Below, piece by piece: positions 1 through 9,404 of a DNA stretch of 64,000 nt. The stretch comes from Parasphingopyxis sp. CP4 (GTDB lineage: Bacteria; Pseudomonadota; Alphaproteobacteria; Sphingomonadales; Sphingomonadaceae), in NCBI RefSeq assembly GCF_013378055.1, contig NZ_CP051130.1, forward strand, positions 806,001 through 870,000, read 5' to 3'. The notes beneath the pieces were generated by a model, which did not search any database, was not told the origin of the DNA, and saw nothing but the letters and a program-made list of their open reading frames with translations. The translations under genes and the position numbers were made by a program. Within the stretch, counting starts at the first letter, position 1; each line of letters begins with the position of its first letter.

Positions 1-139
1 CTGGCGCTTCGCGCGGCCGGACGTTGCGAGGACTCGGATCAAAAAAGACGAATCCGGCATGACTGGCTCCGGCGCCCGCGGCAGCCTCTATGCCTTCGAC
101 CGTAGTCAGGCCGCATATCTTTACATCGATGTCGGCCAT
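1..139 (-). CDS. trpF: Phosphoribosylanthranilate isomerase (5' part only, cut by window edge)
   Basis: Reading the minus strand from the ATG at 139 gives MADIDVKICGLTTVEG, followed by HAGFVFFDPSPRNV. These match the N-terminal beta-1 strand (KICG) and the FFxxSPR(N/Y)V motif of TrpF, the TIM-barrel enzyme that isomerises N-(5'-phosphoribosyl)anthranilate in tryptophan synthesis. Only about 46 codons lie in the window and the gene continues past base 1. It starts 3 bases after the pyrF stop, so it is the third gene of the LapA-pyrF-trpF series and is probably co-transcribed. The call is secure for the part seen. Confidence 0.9.
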   Translation of the reverse strand, partial: MADIDVKICGLTTVEGIEAAAGAGASHAGFVFFDPSPRNVRPREAP

Positions 140-142
140 GGC

Positions 143-817
143 TCAGAGCGTCGCTTCTATGGCCCTTGCAGCCAGATCTGGTTCGTCGGCTTGTGTGATC
201 GGGCGCCCAATGACGATAATTGATGCGCCGGCGTGCATCGCATCAGCGGGCGTTACAGTCCGTTTCTGGTCCGCGGTCGATCCACTGGCCGGACGTACAC
301 CCGGTACGACGAAGAACCCGTCGGGCCAGATTTCCTTGGCGGCTTTCACTTCCCGGCCGGAGCATACGACACCGTCAAGACCGGAAAGCTTGGCCAGCTC
401 TGTCAATCGCTGCACTTGATCATGGGGATCGCCGTCTACGCCCATATCGTGCAAATCCTCGCCATCCAGGCTGGTGAGCACGGTGACACCTACGACCTTG
501 GTGTTCATAGGCGCCGCTGCCTTCGCGTCTTCCATCATCGCACGGCCACCACCGGCATGCACAGTCAGGATCGCGGGTTCGATTGGCCGAAGCGACTGCA
601 CCGCTTTGGCGACAGTATTCGGAATGTCATGCAGCTTGAGATCAAGGAAAATTGGCAGATCGAGCGAGGCCATTTCCTTGACGCCATCCGGCCCGTTCGC
701 CGCGAAAAACTCAAGGCCCAGTTTAATCCCGCCAACATGGTTATGGACCGCAGACGCAATCGCCTTCGCCTTCTCGATATCGGGCGTATCAAGCGCGATG
801 AAGATTGGGCTCATCAT
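143..817 (-). CDS. pyrF: Orotidine 5'-phosphate decarboxylase
   Basis: This 224-residue protein has the usual length of type I OMP decarboxylases, which catalyse the last step of UMP synthesis in the cytoplasm. The catalytic D-x-K-x-x-D signature is visible as DLKLHDIPNTV, with Asp59, Lys61 and Asp64. The phosphate-binding end of the barrel shows VVPGVRP and later IVIGRPIT. The start ATG overlaps the stop of the upstream LapA-domain gene as ATGA at 814-817; a second Met codon follows immediately and could equally be used. trpF follows after 3 bases. Confidence 0.97.
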   Translation of the reverse strand: MMSPIFIALDTPDIEKAKAIASAVHNHVGGIKLGLEFFAANGPDGVKEMASLDLPIFLDLKLHDIPNTVAKAVQSLRPIEPAILTVHAGGGRAMMEDAKAAAPMNTKVVGVTVLTSLDGEDLHDMGVDGDPHDQVQRLTELAKLSGLDGVVCSGREVKAAKEIWPDGFFVVPGVRPASGSTADQKRTVTPADAMHAGASIIVIGRPITQADEPDLAARAIEATL

Positions 818-1191
818 GCTTTGTCTGCCTTTGGCGCTGGTGTTGTCAGGTGAAGTTCGTCGTTTTCGTTCACCTCTGCTTCCGGCGCAATCGGATTAGC
901 CTCGGGCTCCGTCGATCGCTGGGGTGCCCGGAAGGCCTTCATGCCCCGCTCGTCATGGAGTTGCCGCGACACGGTGTCGAGGCGCTTGCTCATCCGCCAT
1001 GTCTTGGTGCGATAATAGATGATGGTCGGGACAAAGCCGATCAGGAAGAAGACGAATAGCAGCAGCGGCAGTTTCACGTCCGCTTGCAATCCGCCCCACA
1101 AATTGACCGTTACCGGCAGCCAGTTGTTGATCGAAAAGAGAACGACCACAGCCGATAGGACAATCCAGAAAAGGGTTTTCAAAAAACTCAT
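814..1191 (-). CDS. LapA-domain inner-membrane protein
   Basis: A 125-residue protein with two hydrophobic segments (about residues 5-22 and 42-60) and a hydrophilic, acidic C-terminal tail. The layout and the short loop between the helices (NNWLPVTVNLWG) fit the LapA family (lipopolysaccharide assembly protein A domain), which in enterobacteria works with LapB in controlling LPS synthesis. That role here is inference from family membership. It heads the minus-strand operon with pyrF (4-base ATGA overlap) and trpF. In relatives an integration host factor gene often precedes it; here the upstream 170 bases lead straight to tRNA-Leu. Confidence 0.8.
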   Translation of the reverse strand: MSFLKTLFWIVLSAVVVLFSINNWLPVTVNLWGGLQADVKLPLLLFVFFLIGFVPTIIYYRTKTWRMSKRLDTVSRQLHDERGMKAFRAPQRSTEPEANPIAPEAEVNENDELHLTTPAPKADKA

Positions 1192-1309
1192 TGCGATCCC
1201 GTTTGTTGGCCTGATTACGCAGGCGTCTTTATATTAGGGTGCGAATGTGCCGATGGCCAGAAGTAGCCTGTGCAAATCGATAGACACCCACTTTCGTTGG
1301 TATCATTGC

Positions 1310-1337
1310 TTGCCCTTCCGCGCTTTATTGCTATAGA
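1310..1337 (+). promoter_or_regulatory. Candidate sigma-70-type promoter for tRNA-Leu
   Basis: TTGCCC at 1310-1315 and TATAGA at 1332-1337 are separated by 16 bases, and the tRNA begins 24 bases after the -10 hexamer. Hexamer match and position are reasonable but not tested. Confidence 0.4.
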
Positions 1338-1360
1338 CGCCGCCGACCGACGGTCCTCTA

Positions 1361-1445
1361 GCGGGCGTGGCGGAACTGGTAGACGCGCTTGGTTTAGGTC
1401 CAAGTATCGAAAGATGTGGGGGTTCGAGTCCCTTCGCCCGCACCA
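1361..1445 (+). tRNA. tRNA-Leu (UAG)
   Basis: An 85-base gene with encoded CCA. The acceptor stem GCGGGCG pairs with CGCCCGC. The anticodon stem CTTGG/CCAAG encloses a loop with anticodon TAG at 1395-1397. The long variable arm of a class II tRNA and the T-loop GGTTCGAGTCC are present. The trigger factor gene follows 69 bases downstream. Confidence 0.97.
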
Positions 1446-1514
1446 GGCTTGCCACTAACCCGCGATAAACCGTCTCCCAGATTCCCTTTTGACGAAGGCT
1501 TGATTGTTAGAACC

Positions 1515-3080
1515 ATGCAGACCGTTGAAACGCTCAATGAAGGCCTGAAACGCGCCTATACCCTGACCATTCCGTTCGCGGATATCGAAAAACAGGTTGA
1601 CCAACAGCTCGAGGAGATTTCTCCTCAGGTTAACATGCCTGGTTTCCGTCCAGGCAAAGTGCCGACAAATCTCGTGCGCAAGATGCACGGTGAGGCGATT
1701 GAACAGGATGTCGTCAACAAAGCGATCCAAACCGGTATCCAGGAGGCGATGGCCGATCAGGAAATCCGTCCGGCTATGCAGCCTGAAGTGGAGCTCGATC
1801 CGGATTGGGAGCGCGGCAAGGACATTGAGATTTCAATGAAGGTCGAAGTTCTGCCGGAAATTCCAGAAACGAATATCGACGATATCTCGCTGGAGCGACT
1901 GACTGTTGAGGCCGACGACAAGGCCGTTGATGCTGCTATCGAAAGCCTGGCCGAGAACCAGAAAAGCTACGACACCGCTGCAAAAACTTACAAGGCGAAG
2001 GATGGCGATCTTGTTGTCATGGACTTTGAAGGCAAGGTTGATGGCGAAGCGTTTGACGGCGGCAAGGGTGAAGGCATGTCCGTCACCATCGGCTCGGGTC
2101 AGCTAATCCCTGGCTTTGAAGATCAGCTGGTCGGCGTGAAAGCCAATGATGCCAAGGAAATCAAGGTTACCTTCCCGGACGATTACAATGTCGAATATCT
2201 CGCCGGTAAAGAGGCCGTATTCGATGTAACCGTCGGTGAAGTCCGCAAGCCGAAAGAAGCAAAGGTCGATGATGAGTTCGCTCAGTCACTCGGTCTCGAA
2301 GGTATCGATAAGCTGCGTGAATTGATGAAGGGCCAGGTTGAGCAGGAACTCAACGGGCTGACGCGCACGCATATGAAGCGCAAACTCCTCGATTTCCTGG
2401 CTGCCAATCACGATTTCCCGGTTCCTCCGACAATGGTCGAATCCGAGTTTAACCAGATTTGGAGCCAGTTGGAGCAGGAAGCGGCGAATGAAGCCGATCC
2501 AGAAGCTGCCAAGAAGGAAATGGAAGACGAGAAGGACGAGTATCACTCGATTGCCGAACGTCGTGTGCGTCTTGGTCTGCTGCTGTCCGAGATTGGTCAG
2601 AAGAACGGCGTTGAGATCAACCAGACAGAGATGAGTCAGCTTATTGCGCAAGCTGCTCAGCAATATGGTCCAGAAGATCGTGAGCGCTTTATCCAATATG
2701 TCCAGCAGGATCCGATGGCTGCCGCTCAGCTGCGCGCACCGCTCTACGAAGACAAGGTAGTCGATTTCCTCTTCGAAAATGCCACGATTACCGATCGCAC
2801 GGTAACCCGTGACGAATTGGAAGCAGCAATTGAAGCGGAAGAGGAAGAAACGCAGAAGCCCGCAGCAAAGAAGAAAGCGGCACCGAAAAAGGCAGCCGCG
2901 AAGAAGCCTGCTGCCAAAAAATCCGCTGCAAAATCTAGCACTGCCAAGAAACCGCCTGCCAAGAAGGCCGCGGCAAAGAAGCCTGCAGCCAAAAAGGCAC
3001 CTGCGAAGAAAAAGCCAGCCGCAAAAAAGGCTCCGGCCAAGAAAACGGCTGCCAAAAAGTCTACTGCTGACGAAAGTTAG
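1515..3080 (+). CDS. tig: Trigger factor (ribosome-associated chaperone) with Lys/Ala-rich tail
   Basis: The 521-residue product carries the N-terminal ribosome-binding domain (MPGFRPGKVP at the ribosome-contact loop), the FKBP-type prolyl isomerase domain around residues 150-245 (VVMDFEGKVDGEAFDGGKGE, then IPGFEDQLVG) and the helical C-terminal chaperone domain. It folds nascent chains at the ribosome exit. The start ATG at 1515 matches the family N-terminus (MQTVETLNEGLKR); codons upstream run into tRNA-Leu. Unlike a usual trigger factor of about 430-450 residues, the last 74 residues (448-521) are a low-complexity AAKK/PAKK tail with 28 lysines, like the tails of histone-H1-like proteins. 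clpP, clpX and lon follow nearby. Confidence 0.96.
   Translation: MQTVETLNEGLKRAYTLTIPFADIEKQVDQQLEEISPQVNMPGFRPGKVPTNLVRKMHGEAIEQDVVNKAIQTGIQEAMADQEIRPAMQPEVELDPDWERGKDIEISMKVEVLPEIPETNIDDISLERLTVEADDKAVDAAIESLAENQKSYDTAAKTYKAKDGDLVVMDFEGKVDGEAFDGGKGEGMSVTIGSGQLIPGFEDQLVGVKANDAKEIKVTFPDDYNVEYLAGKEAVFDVTVGEVRKPKEAKVDDEFAQSLGLEGIDKLRELMKGQVEQELNGLTRTHMKRKLLDFLAANHDFPVPPTMVESEFNQIWSQLEQEAANEADPEAAKKEMEDEKDEYHSIAERRVRLGLLLSEIGQKNGVEINQTEMSQLIAQAAQQYGPEDRERFIQYVQQDPMAAAQLRAPLYEDKVVDFLFENATITDRTVTRDELEAAIEAEEEETQKPAAKKKAAPKKAAAKKPAAKKSAAKSSTAKKPPAKKAAAKKPAAKKAPAKKKPAAKKAPAKKTAAKKSTADES
2856..3068 (+). repeat. Low-complexity in-frame repeat coding the Lys/Ala-rich tail of trigger factor
   Basis: The DNA is built from degenerate GCC/GCA-AAG/AAA codon units giving PAAKK and PAKKA repeats, ending just before the STADES terminus. 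Unit copies differ at third positions, so the repeat is old or under coding selection rather than a fresh slippage product. Confidence 0.75.
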
Positions 3081-3186
3081 GCCGCTGAACGCCGATTTTC
3101 TGCGGTTCAACCGTATTTTGCCAAGAGAGTATTAACCATTGCCCGCCTAGAAGCAGCTGCAACACAGCAGCAGCCAAGGACGGGCA

Positions 3187-4176
3187 ATGGAACATATCAG
3201 GGAATTTGTTGCGGATCGCGAAATCACGGTCCCGATCCCGGACGGCCCAAAAGTGGCTGTTATCCTTCCTTGTTATAATGAAGAAGCCGCAATTGCTCAG
3301 ACAGTTGCGGATTTTCAGGCGGCTCTGCCGACGGCTGATGTCTATGTTTACGACAATAATAGCAGCGATCGCACGGTCGAGGTCGCCGCTGAGGCTGGCG
3401 CAATAGTCCGCTCTGAAAAAATGCAGGGTAAAGGCAATGTGGTCCGCCGGATGTTCGCAGATATCGAAGCGGATATCTACATCATGGCCGATGGCGATGC
3501 GACCTATGAGGCTGCTGCCGCGCCGCGCCTCGTGCGTCGGCTCGTAGAAGAACAGCTGGATATGGTGGTTGGCGCCCGCAAAACAGAGGTCGAAGCCGCG
3601 TATCGTAGCGGTCATCGACTTGGAAATGCCTTGCTCACTGGAATTCTCGCCCGTCTGTTCGGACGCAGCTTCAACGATATTCTTTCCGGATACCGCGTAT
3701 TCTCGCGCCGTTTCGTGAAGAGCTTCCCGGTTCTCTCTCAGGGTTTTGAGATTGAGACTGAAATCAGCGTGCACGCACTGGAATTGAAAATGCCGGTGGC
3801 CGAGGAGGTGACCGAATATAGCGCACGGCCTGAAGGATCTGAGTCAAAGCTATCCACCTATCGTGACGGCTTTCGGATATTGCGGACAATGGCAACCCTG
3901 TTTCGCATGGAACGGCCAGTCCTATTCTTCGGGGCGATTGCCGGATTCCTCGCATTGGCGGCGATAATTCTCGCAGTGCCTTTGGCGATTACCTATGCCC
4001 AAACTGGCTTGGTACCTCGCTTGCCAACCGCTGTGCTTGCAACCGGCCTGATGTTGCTTGCCTCACTGAACCTGTTTGCAGGTATGATTCTCGATACTGT
4101 GGTTCGTGGTCGCCGCGAACTTCGCAGGCTTGCATATCTGGGCTTTTCTGCACCAGGACGCACAAGCACACGCTAA
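3187..4176 (+). CDS. Membrane-anchored family 2 glycosyltransferase
   Basis: A 329-residue protein with an N-terminal GT2 fold: [11 protein letters not shown] near residue 23, DNNSSD at 56-61 and the DGD metal-binding triad at 102-104. The acceptor-side [15 protein letters not shown] follows. Two hydrophobic segments near residues 246-271 and 282-306 anchor it in the inner membrane. The layout resembles dolichyl- or undecaprenyl-phosphate sugar transferases of the DPM1 class, so a polyprenyl-phosphate sugar donor is plausible but unproven. It lies alone between tig and clpP, preceded by GGACGGG as ribosome site, and is not near other polysaccharide genes. Confidence 0.82.
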   Translation: MEHIREFVADREITVPIPDGPKVAVILPCYNEEAAIAQTVADFQAALPTADVYVYDNNSSDRTVEVAAEAGAIVRSEKMQGKGNVVRRMFADIEADIYIMADGDATYEAAAAPRLVRRLVEEQLDMVVGARKTEVEAAYRSGHRLGNALLTGILARLFGRSFNDILSGYRVFSRRFVKSFPVLSQGFEIETEISVHALELKMPVAEEVTEYSARPEGSESKLSTYRDGFRILRTMATLFRMERPVLFFGAIAGFLALAAIILAVPLAITYAQTGLVPRLPTAVLATGLMLLASLNLFAGMILDTVVRGRRELRRLAYLGFSAPGRTSTR

Positions 4177-4181
4177 GCCCT

Positions 4182-4210
4182 CTTGAAGCTGAGCGCATTC
4201 GTGGCAATGT
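4182..4210 (+). promoter_or_regulatory. Candidate heat-shock (RpoH-type) promoter of clpP
   Basis: CTTGAA at 4182-4187 and CAATGT at 4205-4210 are spaced 17 bases apart, 31 bases before the clpP start. The form resembles alphaproteobacterial sigma-32 sites (CTTGAA, then C-x-A-T-x-T) and matches the spacing of the site upstream of lon at 6338. Assignment is by eye only. Confidence 0.38.
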
Positions 4211-4241
4211 GGGCCTGACAGATTTTCCGGAAAGGCCTTCA

Positions 4242-4868
4242 ATGATCAATCCTATCGACAATGCGCTCGTTCCCGTTGTTATCGAGCAATCGAATCGCGG
4301 TGAGCGCAGCTTTGACATCTTCTCGCGCCTGCTGCGCGATCGGATCATCTTCCTGACCGGCCCGGTTGAAGACAATATGGCCTCGCTGATTACAGCTCAG
4401 CTGTTGTTCCTGGAATCGGAGAATCCGAAAAAAGACATCTACATGTACATCAACTCGCCAGGTGGCTCGGTTACGGCCGGAATGGCGATCCATGATACCA
4501 TGCAATATATCCGCCCACGCGTCGGCACGGTCTGTGTCGGTTTTGCTGCATCCATGGGCGCGTTCCTACTGACTTCGGGTGAACCGGGTATGCGGGTTGC
4601 CTTGGCCAACGCCAAAGTGATGATCCACCAGCCGTCGAGCGGTATGCAGGGAACCGCTGCAGATGTGGAGATCCACGCAAAAGAGCTGATCAAGACGCGT
4701 CATAAGATGAACGAGCTGATGGCCAAATATACAGGTCAGCCGATCGAAGAGATCGAAAAGAATGTTGACCGTGACAAATTTTTCGACGCAGACGAAGCAA
4801 AAGCCTTTGGTCTGGTTGACGAAGTCTATGAAAAACGGCCAGAAGTTGAGGCAAAAGCTGACAGTTAG
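4242..4868 (+). CDS. clpP: ATP-dependent Clp protease proteolytic subunit
   Basis: A 208-residue serine protease that forms the tetradecameric chamber fed by ClpX or ClpA. The catalytic triad is Ser104 (in GFAASMGAF), His129 (in MIHQPS) and Asp178 (in VDRDKF), a constant +7 offset from the mature E. coli numbering. The start at 4242 gives the normal [16 protein letters not shown] beginning and is preceded by GGAAAGG; an upstream in-frame ATG at 4209 would add 11 unusual residues and is less likely. clpX follows 109 bases later, the common clpP-clpX-lon order. Confidence 0.97.
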   Translation: MINPIDNALVPVVIEQSNRGERSFDIFSRLLRDRIIFLTGPVEDNMASLITAQLLFLESENPKKDIYMYINSPGGSVTAGMAIHDTMQYIRPRVGTVCVGFAASMGAFLLTSGEPGMRVALANAKVMIHQPSSGMQGTAADVEIHAKELIKTRHKMNELMAKYTGQPIEEIEKNVDRDKFFDADEAKAFGLVDEVYEKRPEVEAKADS

Positions 4869-4977
4869 GGCCGGTTAAGCCATTAGGCATTTTCTTGTGC
4901 AATAAGTGATTGTGTAGTCCAATAACGACGGGCTAGACTAGTTGCGTCCGCGAGGTTGCGGTCGGAAGGAACTGAAT

Positions 4978-6249
4978 ATGACAAAGTTGAGCGGGAGCGA
5001 CTCGAAAAGCACGCTTTACTGTTCGTTTTGCGGAAAATCGCAACACGAGGTCCGCAAGCTTATCGCCGGCCCGACCGTTTTCATCTGCGATGAATGCGTT
5101 GAGCTGTGTAACGATATCATCCGCGAAGAGACGAAGGGTTCTATCTCTTCCAAGCGCGAAGGCGGTGTTCCGACCCCGGCTGAAATCTGCGAAGTGCTTG
5201 ATGATTATGTGATCGGGCAGGGCGGCGCAAAACGCGTTCTCTCGGTTGCCGTCCACAATCACTATAAGCGTCTGAACCACGGTTCGGGCAACGGTGAGGT
5301 TGAGCTGGCGAAATCGAATATCATGCTGGTTGGACCGACCGGTTGCGGCAAGACCTTGCTGGCCCAGACATTGGCGCGAATTCTTGATGTGCCGTTTACA
5401 ATGGCCGACGCCACAACCCTGACCGAAGCCGGTTATGTTGGCGAGGACGTTGAAAATATCATTTTGAAACTGCTCCAGGCGTCCGACTATAATGTCGAGC
5501 GTGCGCAGCGGGGCATCGTTTATATCGACGAGATCGACAAGATCAGCCGCAAGTCAGACAATCCATCAATTACCCGCGACGTATCGGGTGAAGGCGTTCA
5601 GCAGGCGCTGCTTAAGCTGATGGAGGGCACCACCGCAAGCGTTCCGCCACAAGGCGGCCGCAAGCATCCACAGCAGGAATTCCTGCAGGTCGACACGACA
5701 AACATTCTGTTTGTCTGCGGCGGCGCATTTGCTGGACTCGAAAAGGTCATCTCCGATCGTATGCAAGGCAAGTCGATGGGCTTTGGCGCGCATGTCGAAG
5801 CACCTGACGAACGCAAGGTTGGCGAGGTGCTGCGTCATGTTGAGCCGGAAGATCTGCTCAAATACGGCCTGATCCCCGAATTTGTCGGACGTCTCCCGGT
5901 CATCGCGACCTTGGACGATCTTGATGAAGGTGCGCTGGTTCAGATCCTGCGCGAACCGAAAAATGCGTTGGTGAAGCAATATGCCAAGCTCTTCGACATG
6001 GAAGAAGTGAAGCTTGATTTCACCGACGATGCGCTGGTTGCGATTGCCAAGAAAGCTATCGAACGAAAAACTGGCGCGCGTGGCTTGCGATCCATCCTTG
6101 AAGGTATCCTGCTCGATTCCATGTATGATTTGCCGACGCTTGAAGATGTCAGCGAAGTCGTGATCGACAAAGATGTGGCCGAGGGACGAAAAGAACCGGT
6201 TCGGGTCTTTGCTAAAGCCGAGGAAAAGACTGCGGACGACGCGGCCTAG
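4978..6249 (+). CDS. clpX: ATP-dependent Clp protease ATP-binding subunit ClpX
   Basis: This 423-residue AAA+ unfoldase begins with the ClpX zinc-binding domain: Cys15, Cys18, Cys37 and Cys40. The ATPase core shows Walker A GPTGCGKT, Walker [10 protein letters not shown] and the pore loop GYVGEDVE. It delivers substrates to ClpP. The start at 4978 is chosen because GGAAGGA lies 8 bases upstream and the protein begins at the conserved zinc domain. lon follows after 175 bases containing its own candidate promoter. Confidence 0.97.
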   Translation: MTKLSGSDSKSTLYCSFCGKSQHEVRKLIAGPTVFICDECVELCNDIIREETKGSISSKREGGVPTPAEICEVLDDYVIGQGGAKRVLSVAVHNHYKRLNHGSGNGEVELAKSNIMLVGPTGCGKTLLAQTLARILDVPFTMADATTLTEAGYVGEDVENIILKLLQASDYNVERAQRGIVYIDEIDKISRKSDNPSITRDVSGEGVQQALLKLMEGTTASVPPQGGRKHPQQEFLQVDTTNILFVCGGAFAGLEKVISDRMQGKSMGFGAHVEAPDERKVGEVLRHVEPEDLLKYGLIPEFVGRLPVIATLDDLDEGALVQILREPKNALVKQYAKLFDMEEVKLDFTDDALVAIAKKAIERKTGARGLRSILEGILLDSMYDLPTLEDVSEVVIDKDVAEGRKEPVRVFAKAEEKTADDAA

Positions 6250-6337
6250 AGCAGATATCCGATTATTCGGGCTTGTCCTTCGCGACATTGATCGCAAATC
6301 GAGGCAATTCTGATCCACATCGCAATCACCTCCTCAT

Positions 6338-6366
6338 GTTGAAGCGGGACAGTTGCGTCTCCATAT
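6338..6366 (+). promoter_or_regulatory. Candidate heat-shock (RpoH-type) promoter of lon
   Basis: GTTGAA at 6338-6343 and CCATAT at 6361-6366 with 17 bases between them, about 58 bases before the lon start. This is close to the sigma-32 consensus of alphaproteobacteria and fits the known heat induction of lon. It shares spacing and form with the site before clpP. Not experimentally supported. Confidence 0.45.
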
Positions 6367-6424
6367 AGCCGGAAATCGGAGTTTCGATCGCGAAATCGGC
6401 CTCTGAACCCGTTTGGAGTACAGA

Positions 6425-8833
6425 ATGAGCTTATCCTTACCCGTACTGCCGTTGCGCGATATTGTGGTGTTTCCACATATGATCGTTCCGCTGTTCGTTG
6501 GACGTGACAAATCCGTGGTCTCCCTTGAGCGCGCCATGGCTGCCGACAAGACGATCTTTCTTGTCGCCCAGCTTGATCCGGCCGAGGACGACCCCGATCG
6601 CGAAGCTTTGTATGATATCGGCGTTACCGCCACCGTTCTTCAGCTATTGAAGCTTCCAGATGGTACCGTGCGAGTTCTGGTTGAAGGCCAGCAACGGGCT
6701 TCGCTTGATGATATCCATTATCGCGACGAACATCTGGTTGCCGAGATTGAGCTGATCGAAGACCTTCCCACCGAGGGCCCCGAAGTCACCGCCCTGATGC
6801 GATCGACGGTTGAACAGTTCGACAATTACGCAAAGCTCAACAAAAAAATTCCGGAAGAAACGGCTGTTCAGCTCGGCCAGATCGAAGGTGCCTCGCAGCT
6901 TTCCGACGCCGTCGCCGCCAATATTGGAGCAAAAGTCGCCGATAAGCAGACGATGCTCGTTGAGCGTGACCCGTCCAAACGGCTCGAAATGGCCTTTGCC
7001 TTTATGGAAGGCGAACTCGGTGTACTGCAGGTGGAGAAAAAAATCCGCAGTCGCGTGAAACGCCAAATGGAAAAAACACAGCGCGAATATTATCTGAATG
7101 AGCAGATGAAGGCGATCCAGCGCGAGCTCGGCAATGATGATGAGGAAGAGGGCGATGAACTCGCCGAGCTTTCCAAGAAGATCAAGGAAACCAAGCTTTC
7201 CAAGGAAGCTCGAACCAAAGCCCAGTCCGAGTTCAAGAAACTCAAGGCCATGGCGCCGATGTCAGCGGAAGCAACTGTTGTCCGCAACTATCTCGATACT
7301 CTGTTGGGCTTGCCATGGGGCAAGAAAGCCAAGCTGAAAAAGGATATCGGTGAAGCGCAGCAGATCTTGGACGAAGATCACTATGCATTGGAGAAGGTCA
7401 AAGACCGGATCATCGAATATCTGGCAGTTCAGGCGCGCACCAATAAACTTAAGGGCCCTATCTTGTGCCTTGTCGGCCCTCCAGGCGTCGGCAAGACATC
7501 GCTGGGCAAATCGATAGCCCGAGCTACAGGCCGCGAATTTGTGCGCCAGTCACTTGGCGGCGTGCGCGATGAAGCGGAAATCCGCGGCCACAGGCGAACC
7601 TATATTGGGTCTCTGCCCGGCAAGATCGCGACAAACCTAAAGAAAGCGGGATCGTCGAATCCGCTTTTCCTGCTCGATGAGATCGATAAACTTGGGCAGG
7701 ATTTCCGCGGCGATCCGGCCTCAGCCTTGCTCGAAGTTCTGGATCCCGAACAGAATGACAAGTTCCAGGATCATTATCTCGAGATCGATCTGGATCTGTC
7801 CGACATCATGTTTGTGACGACCGCGAATTCGCTCAACCTCCCGCAGCCTTTGCTGGATCGGATGGAGATCATCCGGCTTGCTGGCTATACCGAAGACGAG
7901 AAGGTTGAGATTGCGAAGCGGCATCTGATGCCGAAACAGGTCGAGGCGCATGGCCTGAAAGACGGTGAATTCGCGCTGGAAGACGAAGCACTACGTTCGA
8001 TGATCCGCCATTATACGCGCGAAGCCGGTGTTCGGACTCTTGAACGCGAAATCGCCAAAGTGGCACGCAAGGGTTTACGCGAAATCCTGGAAGGCAAATC
8101 GGAATCGGTAACGATTACGGCCGATAATCTGTCAGACTATCTGGGTGTCACCAAATTCCGGTACGGCGTCAGTGAAGAAGAAGATCAGGTTGGTGCGGTC
8201 ACTGGCCTTGCCTGGACCGATGTCGGTGGTGAATTGCTCACGATCGAAGCCATCACTGCTCCCGGCAAGGGCCAGATCAAAACAACCGGCAAGCTCGGCG
8301 AGGTAATGCAGGAATCGATCCAGGCGGCGATGAGTTTCGTCAAGGCGCGCGCGCCGAGCTACGGCATCAAGCCGAGCATTTTCAGCAAGAAGGACATTCA
8401 TGTCCACTTGCCCGAAGGCGCTGTGCCCAAAGACGGCCCGTCAGCTGGTGTCGGCATGGTGACCGCGATGATTTCAACTCTCACGGGTATTGCGGTCAAT
8501 CGCGAGATTGCCATGACGGGCGAGGTAACCTTGCGTGGACGGGTGTTGCCGATCGGTGGTTTAAAGGAAAAACTCCTCGCTGCGCTGCGTGGTGGAATCA
8601 AGACAGTCGCCATTCCCGAAGAGAATGAGAAGGACCTTGTCGAAATCCCCGAAGACATCCGAGAGGCCCTCGAAATCATTCCGGTCGGGCATGTCGATCA
8701 GGTCTTGGCGCTTGCGCTGACAGGTCCTGTTGCGCCGATTGAATGGAGCGAAGCAGACGAGATCGCGACCGATCCGAGTCCCCAAATCGGGCCGGGCGGT
8801 TCTGGCGATGGCGACCCCGCAATTCGTCACTGA
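6425..8833 (+). CDS. lon: ATP-dependent protease Lon
   Basis: An 802-residue LonA protease that degrades misfolded and regulatory proteins in the cytoplasm. The N-terminal substrate domain begins LPVLPLRDIVVFPHM. The AAA+ module has Walker A GPPGVGKT at 351-358 and Walker B FLLDEIDKL. The protease dyad is Ser673 (PKDGPSAG) and Lys716 (GGLKEK), matching Ser679 and Lys722 of E. coli. The start at 6425 is preferred to an ATG four codons upstream because GGAG sits 6 bases before it. A short glycine-rich tail ends the protein. Confidence 0.97.
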   Translation: MSLSLPVLPLRDIVVFPHMIVPLFVGRDKSVVSLERAMAADKTIFLVAQLDPAEDDPDREALYDIGVTATVLQLLKLPDGTVRVLVEGQQRASLDDIHYRDEHLVAEIELIEDLPTEGPEVTALMRSTVEQFDNYAKLNKKIPEETAVQLGQIEGASQLSDAVAANIGAKVADKQTMLVERDPSKRLEMAFAFMEGELGVLQVEKKIRSRVKRQMEKTQREYYLNEQMKAIQRELGNDDEEEGDELAELSKKIKETKLSKEARTKAQSEFKKLKAMAPMSAEATVVRNYLDTLLGLPWGKKAKLKKDIGEAQQILDEDHYALEKVKDRIIEYLAVQARTNKLKGPILCLVGPPGVGKTSLGKSIARATGREFVRQSLGGVRDEAEIRGHRRTYIGSLPGKIATNLKKAGSSNPLFLLDEIDKLGQDFRGDPASALLEVLDPEQNDKFQDHYLEIDLDLSDIMFVTTANSLNLPQPLLDRMEIIRLAGYTEDEKVEIAKRHLMPKQVEAHGLKDGEFALEDEALRSMIRHYTREAGVRTLEREIAKVARKGLREILEGKSESVTITADNLSDYLGVTKFRYGVSEEEDQVGAVTGLAWTDVGGELLTIEAITAPGKGQIKTTGKLGEVMQESIQAAMSFVKARAPSYGIKPSIFSKKDIHVHLPEGAVPKDGPSAGVGMVTAMISTLTGIAVNREIAMTGEVTLRGRVLPIGGLKEKLLAALRGGIKTVAIPEENEKDLVEIPEDIREALEIIPVGHVDQVLALALTGPVAPIEWSEADEIATDPSPQIGPGGSGDGDPAIRH

Positions 8834-8994
8834 ATCGCAACAAAATTGGCCTGATATGCAAAAAAGCCTAGTTTTTTACCGTTTTTGTGCGCGTTAGGGC
8901 TTTACAGGCGCATGCCATTTGGACTTAGATGCGCGGGTCGGCAATGCCGTGAGTCACTATTCAAAAACATACCTATACAAGGGGTGCGGAGAGC

Positions 8995-9267
8995 ATGAAC
9001 AAGCAAGAACTTATTTCTTCCGTCGCGGATGCATCGGGCCTGAGCAAGGCTGATGCGGGCAAAGCCTGCGAAGCTGTGTTTGACACAATCACCGGCGCAC
9101 TGAGCGGTGGCGGCGAAGTTCGTCTGGTAGGCTTCGGAACCTTCTCGACGACCGAACGTAAAGCATCGACCGGACGCAATCCGCGCACCGGCGAGCCAAT
9201 GCAAATTCCGGCTTCAACCCAGCCTAAATTCAAAGCTGGCAAAGGCCTGAAAGACGCGGTCAACTAG
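8995..9267 (+). CDS. HU-family DNA-binding protein
   Basis: A 90-residue histone-like protein beginning MNKQELISSVADASG, with the HU beta-arm signature GFGTFSTTERKASTGRNPRTG. HU dimers bend and compact DNA. It follows lon by 161 bases, an arrangement common in proteobacteria (lon-hupB). GGAG lies 7 bases before the start codon. A strong hairpin terminator follows at 9332. Confidence 0.96.
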   Translation: MNKQELISSVADASGLSKADAGKACEAVFDTITGALSGGGEVRLVGFGTFSTTERKASTGRNPRTGEPMQIPASTQPKFKAGKGLKDAVN

Positions 9268-9331
9268 ATCGTTTTCCGGCTTTACGGCCGGATCTTGGGG
9301 GGCGGCCTATCCTATTAGGCCGTAGAAAATA

Positions 9332-9362
9332 GGCGAGCACTGTCACGGTGCTCGCCATTTTT
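9332..9362 (+). terminator. Rho-independent terminator after the HU gene
   Basis: A perfect 9-base stem GGCGAGCAC/GTGCTCGCC (9332-9340 and 9348-9356) with a 7-base loop is followed by ATTTTTC. It closes the lon-HU region 42 bases before tRNA-Val. Confidence 0.9.
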
Positions 9363-9404
9363 CTTTTCAGTCATGACCGGCTTTCCGGCGCATGGTGCCG
9401 GGCC

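Noticed and set aside
2286-3110. A 274-codon minus-strand frame rich in Phe, Leu and Arg opposite the tig tail
   Set aside because: Its composition is the complement of the Lys/Ala repeat; no independent signals.
3081-3186. Terminator after tig from the TGAAC/GTTCA inverted repeat
   Set aside because: The stem has internal mismatches and bulges, is not GC-rich enough and lacks a T run.
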